DNA of 64,000 bases from Fasciola hepatica (GCA_948099385.1 CANUEZ040000103.1:8356501-8420500); one strand, 5' to 3'. Counted from the first letter of the stretch, positions 45,001 to 57,209 are shown. Translations and numbers: made by a program. Notes: generated by a model not told the origin, from the sequence alone.

Positions 45001-45270
45001 TAAGGTGAGCGACCGCTGGCCAAACGTTGGGATGGTCGTGCCATTGGCAGCGCGTAGTGTTTGGGCCTGCGGTGTGCTATTGTCGTCTTTCGCTCGGGGG
45101 AGGACGCTCACTTCGGCACCGGCATCTACAAGGAATAGGTTATTTGAAATAATGTCCCTTACGTTCAAAAAATGACTACTGGTGTGATACCCGGCTTCGT
45201 GGGTCGCCAACAGGGGCCGGGGTTTTAGTTTCCCTGATGAGCACCGGGAAACGTACACCCTCGTTCGCAT
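42037..45270 (-). pseudogene. pol: Gypsy-2 Pol: protease, RT, RNase H, integrase; one in-frame stop
   Basis: A single reading frame interrupted only by a TAA at 43095-43093. Before it are 725 codons: retropepsin ([13 protein letters not shown], triad Asp49-Ala-Gly where Asp-Thr/Ser-Gly is needed), RT with YLDD at residues 347-350 and [11 protein letters not shown], RNase H ([24 protein letters not shown]), and an integrase HHCC zinc site ending CLHC just before the stop. After the stop come 18 further sense codons and then the integrase core from 43020 (HVDLVGPL, TTDRGPHF, YHPQANGMVERFH, giving the D, D, E set). A GPF-type C-terminal motif follows (YTGPFRVIKRG). The enzymes would copy and integrate the element. 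The Ala in the protease triad and the stop are the two visible lesions. Confidence 0.92.
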
Positions 45271-46012
45271 CGTTCGGCTCCCTCACCGAAGCGACTGTGG
45301 TATTTACAATACCCTTCTTTTGAAGAACCGACGAAACGTCGTCGCAATGACGGACAATGGAGCCTAGGTGAGCGTGCGCGGTGCCGCTCCTGTGACCCAC
45401 GCGTTGCAGGCTCGCGTCAATTCTAGACAAAACTGACGCCAGTTCGTTAGATGTTGGCAAGGCAGGCACCGTTGCGACGGACGGCCTGGTTACTCCAGCT
45501 ACAGCGGGATTGTATCGTGACATAATGTCATCAGCTGTCGCTGCAGTTTCCTCTAGAGAGCATTTGCGCTTGGCACTTAGTAAAACTGGAATGTTATGCG
45601 GCAAATGCTGCAGCCAAAGTTCCCTCAAGAGCGGGTCCTCGCCTACAGTCGGTCCTCTCAAGCACTGCGTCTCAAGCAGCAGTTCGGAGGGCTTTCTACT
45701 TCCAAGCTCAACGTTTTGAAGTTGTTGCATACGTTGGTCTTGCGTTGGGGTCGTGCGGGCAATGACGGCCTCCTTTAAAGCCTCATAGCTTCGGGAAGAG
45801 ATTATTACGTCCCTTGCTTGCATTGTGACCTCCGGCGGGAGGCGGCCTGCTACCCACCTGAAACGGCTGGCGTCGCTGGTTATACGGCAGTTTTCGAATT
45901 CTAACTCAACCAGCGTGAACCAGAGTTCTAGATCAGCAGGCGTGAATGCAGGTATGTGCAGCGTGATCGCCCCAACGGTGGGGTCTGAGCAGGATTTCCG
46001 TTCGGCAGACAT
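45176..46012 (-). CDS. gag: Gypsy-2 Gag
   Basis: 278 residues from Met 46012, opening [20 protein letters not shown] and then [18 protein letters not shown], the CsRn1-type capsid start also seen in gypsy-1. The capsid-like region runs through [11 protein letters not shown] and [19 protein letters not shown]. The frame overlaps pol by about 95 nt in another phase, so Pol would need a frameshift. No CHCC knuckle is visible at the C-terminus, though gypsy-1 has one, so Gag may be shortened or frame-altered there. The role would be particle assembly. Confidence 0.82.
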   Translation of the reverse strand: MSAERKSCSDPTVGAITLHIPAFTPADLELWFTLVELEFENCRITSDASRFRWVAGRLPPEVTMQARDVIISSRSYEALKEAVIARTTPTQDQRMQQLQNVELGSRKPSELLLETQCLRGPTVGEDPLLRELWLQHLPHNIPVLLSAKRKCSLEETAATADDIMSRYNPAVAGVTRPSVATVPALPTSNELASVLSRIDASLQRVGHRSGTAHAHLGSIVRHCDDVSSVLQKKGIVNTTVASVREPNDANEGVRFPVLIRETKTPAPVGDPRSRVSHQ

Positions 46013-46255
46013 AGCGATTACTTTATGGAATACAGACGGGAAAAGAAATCAACGACCAATGGGACACTATAGTCTTCGCGAAAAAAAATCACGACGAATT
46101 AGACACACAAAATATGTATGGACGAAAAAGAAAAAAAAATTATTTGGTAAACCAACCAAAAAATGAATCAAGATAGGGAAACAATAGACCACACAAAAAC
46201 GTACGCAGACGGGACCTTGAACGGTAGAAAACAAGGAAACTCACGTGACCTGGGG

Positions 46256-46273
46256 ATCACGTCGGGCTCACCA
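46256..46273 (-). promoter_or_regulatory. Gypsy-2 primer-binding site
   Basis: On the minus strand TGGTGAGCCCGACGTGAT begins two bases inside the 5' LTR. The pattern matches that reported for CsRn1-like elements, said to be primed by tRNA-Trp. A direct tRNA comparison was not possible here. Confidence 0.85.
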
Positions 46274-46275
46274 AT

Positions 46276-46583
46276 TGTAAGGTTGATTAGACCTTACTTC
46301 GTGGTTTCCTTAGTAAACGCGTGCTTCGGTCCTTCGTACTGCGTGGACCACCTGCACGTTACTCTAATGTGCGGCACTGCACAAATATGTTAACCAAAAC
46401 AGTATTCTCCACGACCCGTGAGATTGAGAAGGCGATTGGGAGAGATAGTGGTTAGCGTGTATTTGGGAGCGTGCGTGAGAGCGTGCGCAAGAGCAACGGT
46501 CAAATGGCAACCGCGCTTGGCAGTCAGCGTTCAGTTAAACAATAAACGTGGTAAAAGTATGAACGAAGATGGCAACCGCTACA
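46276..46583 (-). repeat. Gypsy-2 5' LTR
   Basis: 308 bp, plus-strand ends TGTAAGG and GCTACA. It should hold the element's promoter, but no core motif was identified with confidence. Confidence 0.95.
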
Positions 46584-47110
46584 AACGCCCCAATGTTCAG
46601 AATAGCCCAAGCAAATCTATAGGCTGGAACAAGCGCCGCAGCATTCACAAAACTGATGAAGGTTCTTCCGACTCACCCACCCGCGAGCTCATGTTCTCCA
46701 CAAGTCTAGACGACCCCATTCCTTCTACTAGCTCCATGTCGTGTTATGCAACCGTACCTAAAAATCACCGCACCATCAACCCACCTCCTTCTACACTCAT
46801 GCGTCCTGTTGCCGCTGACATTTTTGATAACCGAACCAGGCCCCTAAGCTCACCCGCTGCACTCACCCATTCGCCACCAGAATGTATCTGGTTACCACCT
46901 AGGCCACCACCGCTGGTTAGCCCGTCAGTGCAGACTGACCCTCAGAAGTTAACACTTCGTCGCCAAAAGGACAATACCCATCAACATAACGCACATCCAT
47001 ACCATAAGAAAAATTATCAGTCGAGCGAAATTTTACCAGCCTCTTGTGTGGCTGTGAATCCTACTTTTCCATCTCGGCTAACTGCCTTATCATTTCCATC
47101 CTACTTTTAG
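46584..47110 (+). pseudogene. LINE A ORF1, second part
   Basis: It continues the ORF1 frame after gypsy-2: skipping the duplicated AACG, the codon phase matches that at 41155. It encodes a Pro/Ser/Thr-rich C-terminal tail (VQNSPSKSIGWNKRRSIHK, RPPPLVSPSVQTDPQK) and stops at 47108-47110. Confidence 0.75.
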
Positions 47111-47282
47111 CCACCTTATCCCGCCCCAATAACCGCTCCATTACATTGCTATCAGCCACACCAACTGCTCTATACCTCTACTGCTACCCAGTCACTCCCT
47201 GGGAACCATCTCCGTGCCTCACCTAGCTTCCCACTCCCACAAGACCCATCCACGTCTCTTAGCCTAGCACTGCCATCCATCC

Positions 47283-50200
47283 GTGGCCGCTTTTTTCCTG
47301 CCGGCCCCCTCCGGGAATATTCCCCGCATTCAAACTACTCTCCTAAACAGCACCTCACCATCCCTCTTTCCTTACACTATCCCCCACCAGGTTACAACTC
47401 ATCAAATCCGTGGAACAACTGAATTCCTCCCTCCATCCTTGCCCTATTCTCCGCTGGAATTACCACCTTCATCACCACTACCGAACCCCCCACCACATCC
47501 ACCACCATCGAGGCCTGCATCGTCTCTTTCCGTCATACTCGTAAATGCCTGTTCATTACTGAACAAAACTAAAGCCATCCGCAGCATCGCTCAGCCCTCC
47601 AACTTTGATAATAATATTGGTATATTTCTCGGCCATGGTCGAGAGGCACGCGCTAACGCATGATCATGGTGTAACATGTTACTCAATAAGGTGAAATATT
47701 CACAAAATTCTAAGTATGAAAGTCGAGAGTATCAGAGATGGAAAAACATAGACAGCAACAGTTTGAATGGATCATTCTGATAATGGTTTGCGCGGCAGTT
47801 TTGAACCAGTTTCGAATCCGGGCTAGGCAGTGGTGCGCGGTGGAGATGTCGAAGAAATCGTTAACGCAGTGCTAAGGAGGCATTACGAACAAGAATGATG
47901 CAAGCCAAGGAAACCGGAGGCCAACTAAGGTTCTGCAGATGGAGTAAATTTTTAACAAGAAGAAGAGGGGGGGAAAATCGACGCATGCGAAGAGGATAGC
48001 GATCCATGAAGACAATGCAGACCCTGAATGACGGATTTACCGGAGTTTGAGAAACGGAATGAGCTTTGAATCAAGGGGACATGAGGCCAATTCCGTGAAA
48101 GTGAACTGGTGGATGTGGGAGAAACAGCAGTCCGTAAAAAGGTAAGTTTAGATTCAAGGCCAGTAACATGTACTATTCAGAAATGAGAAGGCGCAACTGG
48201 AAGGTTCTCGAGAAGCGGAGAGTCAATTTTCAGCCGGTTACGGTTCGGAGGAAGGATAGCCTGTGGTAACGGATAATAAAGTGGGAAAATCTCCGCATGG
48301 ACTTCAGCGTAATTATGCTGTTTCACTGACAAATATATGTATGTGTTGATGCATTTGCCTTCAGTGATATTACCATTGTAACTGAAACTTGGCTAACGGA
48401 TTCCGTCCCGTCAGATCGAGTCTTTCTAGTTGGCTACCAGATGTTCCGAAGGAATAGGCCTCGTCGTGGGGGAGGCTGTCTAATTTATATCAAAAACACT
48501 CTGCATGCCATTCCACTCACACACACAACTCTCGACGCCGTTTAGGATTCTCTGTGGTTAACGATTCCCTTACCTAACTCCTATCTTCATATTGGTTGCA
48601 TCTATCGGCCACCTGATTCCAACGCTATGGACCTTACCAAGATTATTGACGCATTCAACTACCTTTCATTGCTGCCCTGTTCCTCCATGCTCATCGCGAA
48701 GGACTTCAATGCACCAAGCATCTGTTGGAATATTCTATCTGCCCCAAACAACTTATTAGATTTCATGTCATGCATCCGCGTAGGGCGCTGGATCCAACAT
48801 GTAACAGTCCCAACTAGAGGTAACAACATCCCTGATTTGTTGTTCACGATTGGTTTATCTGATGTTTCAGCCAGTACGCTCGACCTCTTTCCAGGAAGTG
48901 ACCACAGAATGGTGTCCTGCGTCTTCGCGGTTCCGCAAGCTTTCGATAAATCCCACCCACCCAATCGTTTCTCTTCAGCAGTCAACTGGAACAATCTTAT
49001 CTGCACGCTTCGTTCGTTAGACTGGGACGACTTCTTCCTGCAAAGCGACCCCCAGCTGGCTGCTGATTTACTATATTCTAACCTATCACACTTGCTGTCC
49101 AGAATCACTACAACTCGTATCATATCAAACCAAGTCCGTAGTTCAGTCCTGAGCCGAATGCAAAACAAATATTTGAAGCTCCAGAAGGTGTATCACAACA
49201 GTAGTGACTTATCGTCATTCTTGCAGCCCCAACGTCTCTCGTTAGCAATCAGAATTAAGTCTGACGATATGCTAAAAAAACAAGAAGTATCGGCAATGCA
49301 ATGCCATGATACTTCCTCAAAGTTGGCACGCCTAATGAAGAACAGAATTCAGAGCAAACCGGCAGGTATCCCCTCTCTCATTTTGGAAAATAACGATCAC
49401 ATTACCTCACCTGTAGCGATAGCCCAGGCTCTTAATTCCTACTTTGCTGCATCCATGACTACGGACCCCCTTACTTTACCCCCATGCATAGACCCTGTCG
49501 CCGAGCACTTACTGTCTGATTTAGAATATACTCTAAAAGAGGTGACCAACCAGCTTACCCGTGTCCGGAAGTCCTCACACCTTGGCCATGATGGTGTTCC
49601 ACCGACACTTCTACGTCTTGGAGGAAATGATTTCGCAGCTCTACTATTGAAGGTCTACAATCTATCCATCAAGTTTGGCATATTTCCTTCAAAATGGGAG
49701 ACTGCGGTCATCATCCCAATCCATAAGAAAGGACCGATACACGACCCCTCCAATTACCGCCCTATCAACCACACTCCAATTGCTTCTAGGTTGATGGAAC
49801 GCCTCATCAAACAGCGGATGTCTGACTTCCTATTGTCCCATAACATCATCCATAGTGGGCAGCATGGCTTCTTAAAGTCACGTTCATGCATCACTTGCCA
49901 ATACGACTTTTTTAACCTCATAACGGCTTCCGCCGACAACAGTAAATCCATCATCATTATATACCTTGATATGACAAAAGCGTTCGACCGCGTCCCTCAC
50001 GCTCTATTACTAACCAAACTCAAAGCTCACGGCTTTTCCGGCTCGCTTTTAACGTGGTTAACATCATACCTATCGAATCGCTCACAAGTGGTTTCCATTG
50101 ATGGGTGTTTCTCACAGCCTGCTCCAGTCACTAGTGGAGTTATACGAGGCAGTGTACTCGGTCCTTTACTTTTTCTCATCTACATAAATGATATATTTCC

Positions 50201-51104
50201 CATCTTGCACCATGGCACCCCACTCCTCTTCGCTGATGACGTTAAGATTGTCTATGAGTTTCCTCGTCAGAACCTCAACATTATGCTAGGTGAAATTTCT
50301 AGTGACCTAAAGCGACTCGGAGATTGGTGCAATTCATGGAGTATGGACTTCTCGACCTCGAAGAGCTGCCACACAACATTCAGATGTCAAGTGGCCCCCG
50401 GAACCCTGCTTATCCACGACATACCCATCTCGTACAGCCCTTTAGTTCGAAACCTTGTTCTTCATTATTCTTGCAGCTTCAGGTTTTCTGAGTTTGTTCC
50501 GCTCCAGATTGCAAAGACGAGAAGAACCACTGGTCTCATCTCCAGAACCTTTCGGCTAAATGATTGCAAACTGCTCACTTACAAGTCTCACGCCAGGCCT
50601 CTCCTTGAATACTGTCCTATTATCTTCACCAACATGACGAAATCCGACCGCATTTCTCTGGAGTCCGTGCAACGTCAGTTCACCAAACAATTAGTGGGAT
50701 TTTTCTCCTGTTTGTGTTACAAGGATCGATGCATCCTACTCAGTCTTGACCCTCTATGGCTGCGTCGCATGAAGCTCAATTTATGCTTCCTGTTTAAGCT
50801 GTACCACCGTACGGCCTTTTCGTGTACTGAACTCATTCGTCTCACTCCCTCCACGAATTATGTCCTACGCAATCGGTCATTGCAGCTCTCTATTCCTAGA
50901 TCAAAACTAGCGTTAAGATCTAACTTCTTCCTTATAAAATACTCAAAGTTATGGAATAAACTCCCGCTAAACATCCGCGAGAGTGTCTCAGTTTCCCAGT
51001 TCAGAGGCTCGCTGAATCACTTCTTGACTGTTCCCAATGTGATCCTTCTTACCGGCCAGACCGTTACCGAAGAGGTGGCCTACGAAAACGGGTTTGATTA
51101 CTAG
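47283..51104 (+). pseudogene. LINE A ORF2: endonuclease and reverse transcriptase
   Basis: The endonuclease starts at about 47528 (LSVILVNACSLLNKTKAIRS), is split by the insertion at 47610-48345, and resumes (AFAFSDITIVTETWLTDS) in the same frame, because insertion plus duplicated target is 741 bp. A TAG at 48543-48545 is the only other break before 825 open codons (48627-51104). The endonuclease has IAKDFNAP where most relatives have GDFN, and an intact SDH (GSDHRMV). RT motifs include GHDGVPPTLLRLGG, YLDMTKAFDRVPH, GVIRGSVLGPLLFLIYINDI and an intact FADD (residues 535-538 from 48627). The protein would nick target DNA and reverse-transcribe LINE RNA from the nick. The exact ORF2 start is uncertain. 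Confidence 0.88.
47610..48345 (-). mobile_element. 5'-truncated LINE 3'UTR inserted in LINE A endonuclease
   Basis: Read on the minus strand it resembles the last 740 bp of LINE A itself (52540-53280) and ends with the same GGCCGAGAAATATACCAATATTATT tail, seen here as its complement. TTGAT at 47605-47609 and again at 48346-48350 is a clean target duplication inside the endonuclease codons. It carries no coding sequence. Confidence 0.85.
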
Positions 51105-53285
51105 GATTATTGCACCAGAATATTTATTTCTCGCCCGATCACAAACGCCAGTGCAACTATTTCTTCTTACGTTATATTGCACACAATCTTACTACTGTAG
51201 CCACAGTTTGCTGACTTTTGTAACTATACCCAGTTTAGTGCTTGCCGGTTCTCCTAATTTTAGACAATGTTCGTGTTCTATTGCCAACCTAAGTTCCTTA
51301 GCCTTAGATGTCTCTGCAGCAAATAGGTATGTGGCTTGAGATCCTAGTACACTGAGTTCCGCCGTCTACCACCTTACCTGATCCTTTACTCCTTTCCCGT
51401 TCCTTTTGGCTGCCACCACCAGCCCGGGTTTTATGTCCGGCCTCATTTAGCCTTTTTTAATCATCTCATTTCATAATCTCTCATCCCAGAAGCATACCTG
51501 CCAGTACCTACTTGGTGGCCTGTCATCTTGTCTCATCCCTGTACCTACCATCCACCAACCACTATCATATTCCCTCTTATACACCACACTATTTCCTATC
51601 AGCTGAGCTAGACTCATCTACACCAGCTAGCCCGGAATGGTCTCTGATGGTCTTAGGCATGGTCTGGCGCTGTATGAGACTGATACACGTATGACAGCTT
51701 GTGCTTTACAACGTTCGTTGTCCTACTCCGTGTGTTTGCATAGTCCCACTCTGCATGATAACAATTTTCTCTAACGCATCACCACCGATGCCCCAGCGCT
51801 TCTTTCTGCATTCTTACTTAATTGCTCTTCAGAACTTCGAATTGCGTGCAAACCATTTATTCTTTGAAATTCAGACGCAGCAGCCCACCCGGTTTACGCT
51901 ATCTTGCAAGCCTAAAGTAGTACTTATCAACCCTACGCTATTTAAACTCTCGAATTTAAACCCAGAACAAATTATGAAATGTGCCACCGACCGTTCATAT
52001 AAACCCAACCAGTTCATTATTAACTGTCGCCACTTATTATTATCACTCAGCTTGAACCACGTCCAGGCTGCTAACATCATTTATTTCAGGTTTGTCGTCG
52101 TCCACTCTCTCGGGCTCCACTTTCGGTGACCAAGGTCCACACCTCGACCCGTACTGACAGAGACCTAAACGGAATTTTTTATACCGAACGGAATTGCAAT
52201 CGAGCCACTCGACCTAAAACACTCCCAACTGCTTACCAGTTGATTGACAGGCCTCTTCTGACGCAACACCTCTGCTACTGATGTCACTGCTGGAGTCTTC
52301 GCAAACATGTTCCTTACCCCGCCTGATGATCTATACCCACGAGATGCTGCACATCACACTGGTCTCATATGAAACAGTCCAATTTCAGAGCCAGAATACG
52401 CAACACAGGAATTTTCTACTCATTAAATTTCGGTACGCCATCCGAAAGCAAGTCCACTTATCCCCCCATCCGTGGTTCCCAATGATGACACCGAATATCA
52501 CTGAGAATAAATAAGTCAATATATTTTTGTCAGCTTAACAGAACAATAAGGCGCGAGCCTACGCGGAGGTTTTTCACTCAGTTTTCTTTTGCAAGATTCC
52601 ATTTTTCTTTTAATCGTTACCCGGCTTGAAACTGATTCTTCGCCAATTCAAGGCCTTCAAGTTGCGCTCCTTTTTTCTGAATGATACGGGTTATTGATCC
52701 TGAACCTAAACTCACCTTTCATATGGATTGCTGTTTCCTCCACATTCATCAACGTTTCCTAGTCCACTTTCACGCAGTTTGTTCGTGTCTCCTCTTTTCA
52801 TGATGCACTCCGTTTATTGAGATCGGGAATATCCGTCATTCCGGGCCATCATCGTCTTCAAAGTGAGCCGTTCTCATATTCACCAAAGTTCACGAGTGTA
52901 CTCCCATTCATTTCTTTCATCTCTTCATGTTCATAACATATACCGTTCATGGAACCCCAATAAGCCTCCGTAATCCACAGCTTGCACTATTTTGGTTTAT
53001 AACGCATCCTTAGCGCTATATTTTCACGACATATTCTGCATTCCCACGGGCCACCACCAGCCAACCCGGATTCGAAACTAAACCGTATTTGCCGCGCGAA
53101 CCTTTATAATTTCGGTTGATTAAAACTAGCTCTAGCTGTGCTGCTCTTCCTCTGACGATTTTGACTAACGTTCTTGAAATATTTGTATAGTTCATTGTTT
53201 TGAGTAATGTTGTACACCATGATCATGCGCTTGCGCGTGCGTCTCGACCATGGTCGAGAAATATACCATTATTATTATTATTATT
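51105..53285 (+). mobile_element. LINE A 3'UTR and ATT tail
   Basis: 2.2 kb of non-coding sequence after ORF2, shared in part with the other LINE tails here. It ends CTCGACCATGGTCGAGAAAT (53249-53268; CTCGACCATGGTCGAG is a perfect 16-bp palindrome) followed by ATT repeats to about 53285. Frames of up to 142 codons inside it show no protein features. Confidence 0.7.
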
Positions 53286-55075
53286 CCGGCAGTGAAGAGC
53301 GGATAACAAACGAGGGAAGATGCGGGATAGGGTCGAAGTGATCAGGCAAGAGTGGGTCTAATTATTTGATCAATGCAGGTGCGAAATGTAGTGACGGACC
53401 AGAGGAATCGGGCAGTGATAGATCAAACGGTGTGGAATTGTAAGAGCACATCATGACGTAACGTTGTCTTTACAATCGATGGAACATGAAAGAGCGAACC
53501 ACACCGGAAGGCACAGAAAGATGCCTGTAGCGAGCAATAAACGGATCAAGGGATAAAAGCAATGACCGGGGAGACACAGGTAAGCAATCACCAATCAGAT
53601 CATTTTAATGCAGATAAAACACGAAGGAGGCGGACAAGGGAGCAGGACGCCCCGAGATAAGTGAACCAATAATAGAACTAAGAGGCCACAAAACACGAAT
53701 GCGCAGCGGAGTTGGGGCAATGGACCTGGAGAGCTGTGCGCCAGCAGACAATTGAACAGGTGGATACTAGCCGGGACACTGGAAGGAACCACAGAGAACT
53801 CGTGGAGCCAAGAGAGGAAATTATGGTGGTGGTGATTAGATAATAAATGTGACTGTAAAAGATGCGAAGTTTGGAGCGGCAAGTTCTAATATGCGGGTTG
53901 GTCTTGGGTGCGGGTGCGATTGGTGCATCTCGGCATTGGGCATGAGGAGGGAGAAAAAGGAGGGATTTAACAGAACGACAGGTATAAGAATGCTATCAAT
54001 GGGCGTTCTGAGCAGAGGGTAATACCAAGCGCATAGAGGATAGAAGCCAGCAATGATGGCAGGTGGGAAAAGAGATAATGGTGAGCATCGACAGAGAGGA
54101 GTAGTTAGGACGATAGTGACTCAACGCCGTGAAAGTTGATGGAGAGAGAGAGAGGCAATAGAAGGACAAAACGGGTAGGTGTGCACACCGTGGTAGGGCG
54201 ACAAAAATGGGAAGTGGTAACAGCTGATAAGAGCTATAGGTGAAAAAGCTGTGGCGGAAAAAGGATGAGAAGCATACAATTTTCAACCGACAGCATTGGG
54301 TTCGGTAGTCCCAGAAAAGTTAGAGCTTGCCATCCACAACCGGTGCTAGTGGGTGGGACTAGCCGTGCGCTGGGCACGCAACCTGAAAAACACTTCGTGA
54401 AATGAACACAAGAGGTGTGATCCACCAGTCTAATTGCGCTCGCTCATCGTTGCAGACGGCCTGCACGCCCGATGTGCGCCGGCCATAGCGCTGGATCTGA
54501 CCGCGCCTCGAACTGTTGGGGGTGGCACGAGTGTTCATGGATAATTGTACAGGGGACAAAGCAACCGCGATGGGGTTGCATGATCCCGGAACAACTGGCC
54601 AAGACGTGAGACCATGGACAGGAGAGCCAACGGAAACAGCGAGTGGTAGACGACCGTGTAGCAACATTATCCAGGTGCACCTGCCAGGGAGATAATAAGT
54701 ACAGTGCCCGAAGTGGTTGGCCGTCACTGAGGATCACTGGAAAGGGAAAAGGGATAGGGGAGAGCAGTCTGGGTATGCCCCAGCTGAGAATCAACTGATA
54801 ATGAGGAGAAAAAAGTGAATATGATGGGTAAGAGATGAAAGTAGGTGAGCAATGGGGTCATCTTATGATGTCAGGAGGTAGGTTTGCTATGGATCAGTGA
54901 AGGCAATGACCTCGGTTCTAGGCACTAGAGAGTGAAGTATTGTCGTGCATGGGGCTAACCTACTGGTCTGTGGCGCAGAGGAAGTGGAGTTACAGTGTGG
55001 GGCTTCTTTCAAAGACCGGATCGGTGGAGACGAGCTCATTGGTGAGCAGCATAGCATTGGGGACTGTTAAAAATA
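53286..55075 (-). mobile_element. Antisense LINE 3'UTR fragments between LINE A and inverted repeat 2
   Basis: 53345-53500 matches 39105-39250, and 54765-54820 matches 33935-33985 (AGTCTGGGTAT...CCCAGCTGAG), both of which are LINE 3'UTR read on the minus strand. The remaining parts, including 54130-54160 with a GA-rich run, are not recognised. It has no coding content that I can support. Confidence 0.5.
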
Positions 55076-57209
55076 ACCATAAAATGATTATCTGCCATTT
55101 GGCCCCCAGTGGCCCAGATAAGCCCGTGCATCCTTCCAACAATACATTCCTATGCAGAAATTGGGCCTTGCCAGTCATGCTAATTCGCCAGAAAGAATGG
55201 GGTGATTATTTCCTCACCCATGACCCGCAGTATGCTGCTGATATTTTCTAATCCCTCTTTTCCGACTGTCTGAAAAAACTGCCCAAATCTTCCCAGGCTG
55301 TACCTAAAAAGAGATCCCTTTGCCTTGCCACTTCATAAGAAGTATTACGAACTTCTCAGACAACTACAAAATCCCAACGACTTTTCAATTTTTATTCGTC
55401 TAAGGCGCCTTTCCATACTTCTCCAATGACAAGATAATACGCGTCTTCATGACCAAGAAGATAAGGCATAGAATCATCCCAACAAGTCGCAACATCTTTC
55501 TACGTTGCATAAGTCTACAAACGGCGATAGTAGGGCTGAAATCCAACTTCTGGTTCTGAATAACAACTCGCTTATCACCTAACCACTCTGTATAGATAAA
55601 GCCTTTAATGCATTCTTTGCTTACGTCGTGGCTCCAGCTTCTGTCATTGCCCCTCCCCCATCTTGACCGCTTGCTGGCTCTGACATTTCTATGATTCCCT
55701 TTAATGTCAGAAATGTTTCTTAGCTACTATCCAACAGCAAACCCTCCTATTGATTAGACCCCGATGGCTCAGCACCAGTTGCTCCTATCAATGGCGGACC
55801 GCATCTCCCTTGTTGCTGCTTAACCTTTCCACTTTCACCGGAGGGTAGCACCGTACTTGCTAATTGGAAGCGCTTGGTAATCGCTCCCATTCATAAAAAG
55901 GAAACTTAACAAGAGGTATCCGATTATCGTCCCATAAACCGTACTCCCATCTTATCCAGAATTATGGAAAGATAGTCAAAGCTCACATTAATAACTATTT
56001 ATTATGCCTCAATCTAAATACTAACAGACAACATGGATTCCTTCGTCCACTGTCCCGCATAACTTGTCAGTATGATTTTATGAATCTCGTAACCGACTGT
56101 ACCTCAACCCCACTCTTTGACAAATCTACGATCATTTGGCTTTGTCGATCCAATTCTTCCTTGATTCTCATCCCAATTATCTCATCGCTTACAGAACGTC
56201 CTAATTACTGGTTACACCTCTAATCCCAAGCCTGTTACTAGTGGTGTTATTCATGGCAGTGTTTTGGGCCCCCTGCTTTTCCTCCTATATATAAATGATA
56301 TGTTTCCAACAATACTTAGTGGCAAGCCGTTTTTGTTTGCGGACGACACTAAGATGATTTACACTCGTTTCGCCCGGCAACCTCAGTTCTACTATCCCTT
56401 AGTTCTCTGCTGGTCTAACCGCTCTTGATGAATGGTGCTCAACCTGGGCGATGAAATTCTCCACCGACAAGTGTATTTTTCTTACTTACAAATGCAAGGT
56501 TCCTCCCGGTTCTTTATGCATCGGCGGTTCACCCATCGACAGCTAGCTCTTAGCAAGAGACCTCGGCTCAAGTTATTATTGCTCTTTCAACTTTTCGAAA
56601 CATGTTGTCTTCCAAACGGCGAAGGCTAAAAAGTGTCTTGGTCTTCTGTTCAGATCCTTTCAGCTTAGGGAGAGCATTCTTTGCATGTACAAAGTACATG
56701 CCAGGCGCCTTCTCGAAAGTTGTCCCTTAATCTCCACTAGTATGAAAAATTCCGACAGGATTATTATTGAATGTATTCAAAGAAGATTCACAAAGCAGCT
56801 TGTTGCTTGGTCGTCTAACTTAAACTACAGGGAACGATGCTTATCGCTCAAAGTTGGACCATTATTGCTTCGTCGCATCAAGCTAACTTTGGTATTTCCG
56901 TATAAGCTATTGACTAGGCAGTGCTATTCCTCCAACCAGTTGTGCTTCTCCCCGAATGCTGGATATTCACTCATTAATAGACAGTATACTATTACCACAC
57001 CCTCCGCGAGGACTGTTCTACGCTCTAAATTCTTGCTCTTCACGTACTCCAGAATCTGGAATAAACTTTCTTTGCACATCAAATCTTCTCAGTCAAAGTA
57101 TGCATTCGTGCATGCCATTGATAAATTCCTTTCTGTCCCAGCTGTTTCGCACTTATTCAACGTTCACATAACCGAAAGTCAAGCTTACGAGAAAGGCATC
57201 GACTTTTAA
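55076..57209 (+). pseudogene. LINE D ORF2, right-arm copy (RT part)
   Basis: Same decayed ORF2 as in the left arm from LAPSGPDKPVHPSNN onward, with LYINDMFPTI, FADD and the 174-codon C-terminal frame at 56685-57209 identical to the left arm in protein sequence. The endonuclease is missing because the arm starts here. Confidence 0.8.

Larger units (their letters stand above)
41156..46583 (-). mobile_element. Gypsy-2: nearly intact CsRn1-like Ty3/gypsy element inserted in LINE A ORF1
   Basis: 5428 bp with two 308-bp LTRs (TGT...ACA) that I see differing at only three positions, all transitions. It is flanked by AACG on both sides (41152-41155 and 46584-46587), a perfect 4-bp target duplication. 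The genes run on the minus strand: 5' LTR 46276-46583, PBS, gag, pol, polypurine tract, 3' LTR 41156-41463. Removing the element and one AACG restores the LINE A ORF1 frame. Confidence 0.95.
39854..53285 (+). mobile_element. LINE A, near full-length CR1/Jockey-like LINE carrying two insertions
   Basis: It starts at homology with the head of LINE B and ends with GGTCGAGAAATATACC followed by an ATT-repeat tail (about 53266-53285). Without gypsy-2 (41156-46583) and the LINE fragment (47610-48345) it is about 7.3 kb. Layout: 5'UTR, ORF1, ORF2 (APE-type endonuclease plus RT), and a 2.2-kb 3'UTR. It is the best-preserved LINE in the window. Confidence 0.8.

Noticed and set aside
54359..54794. Minus-strand ORFs of 122 and 116 codons
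   Set aside because: Overlapping frames in antisense LINE-tail sequence, with no recognisable domain or conserved copy.
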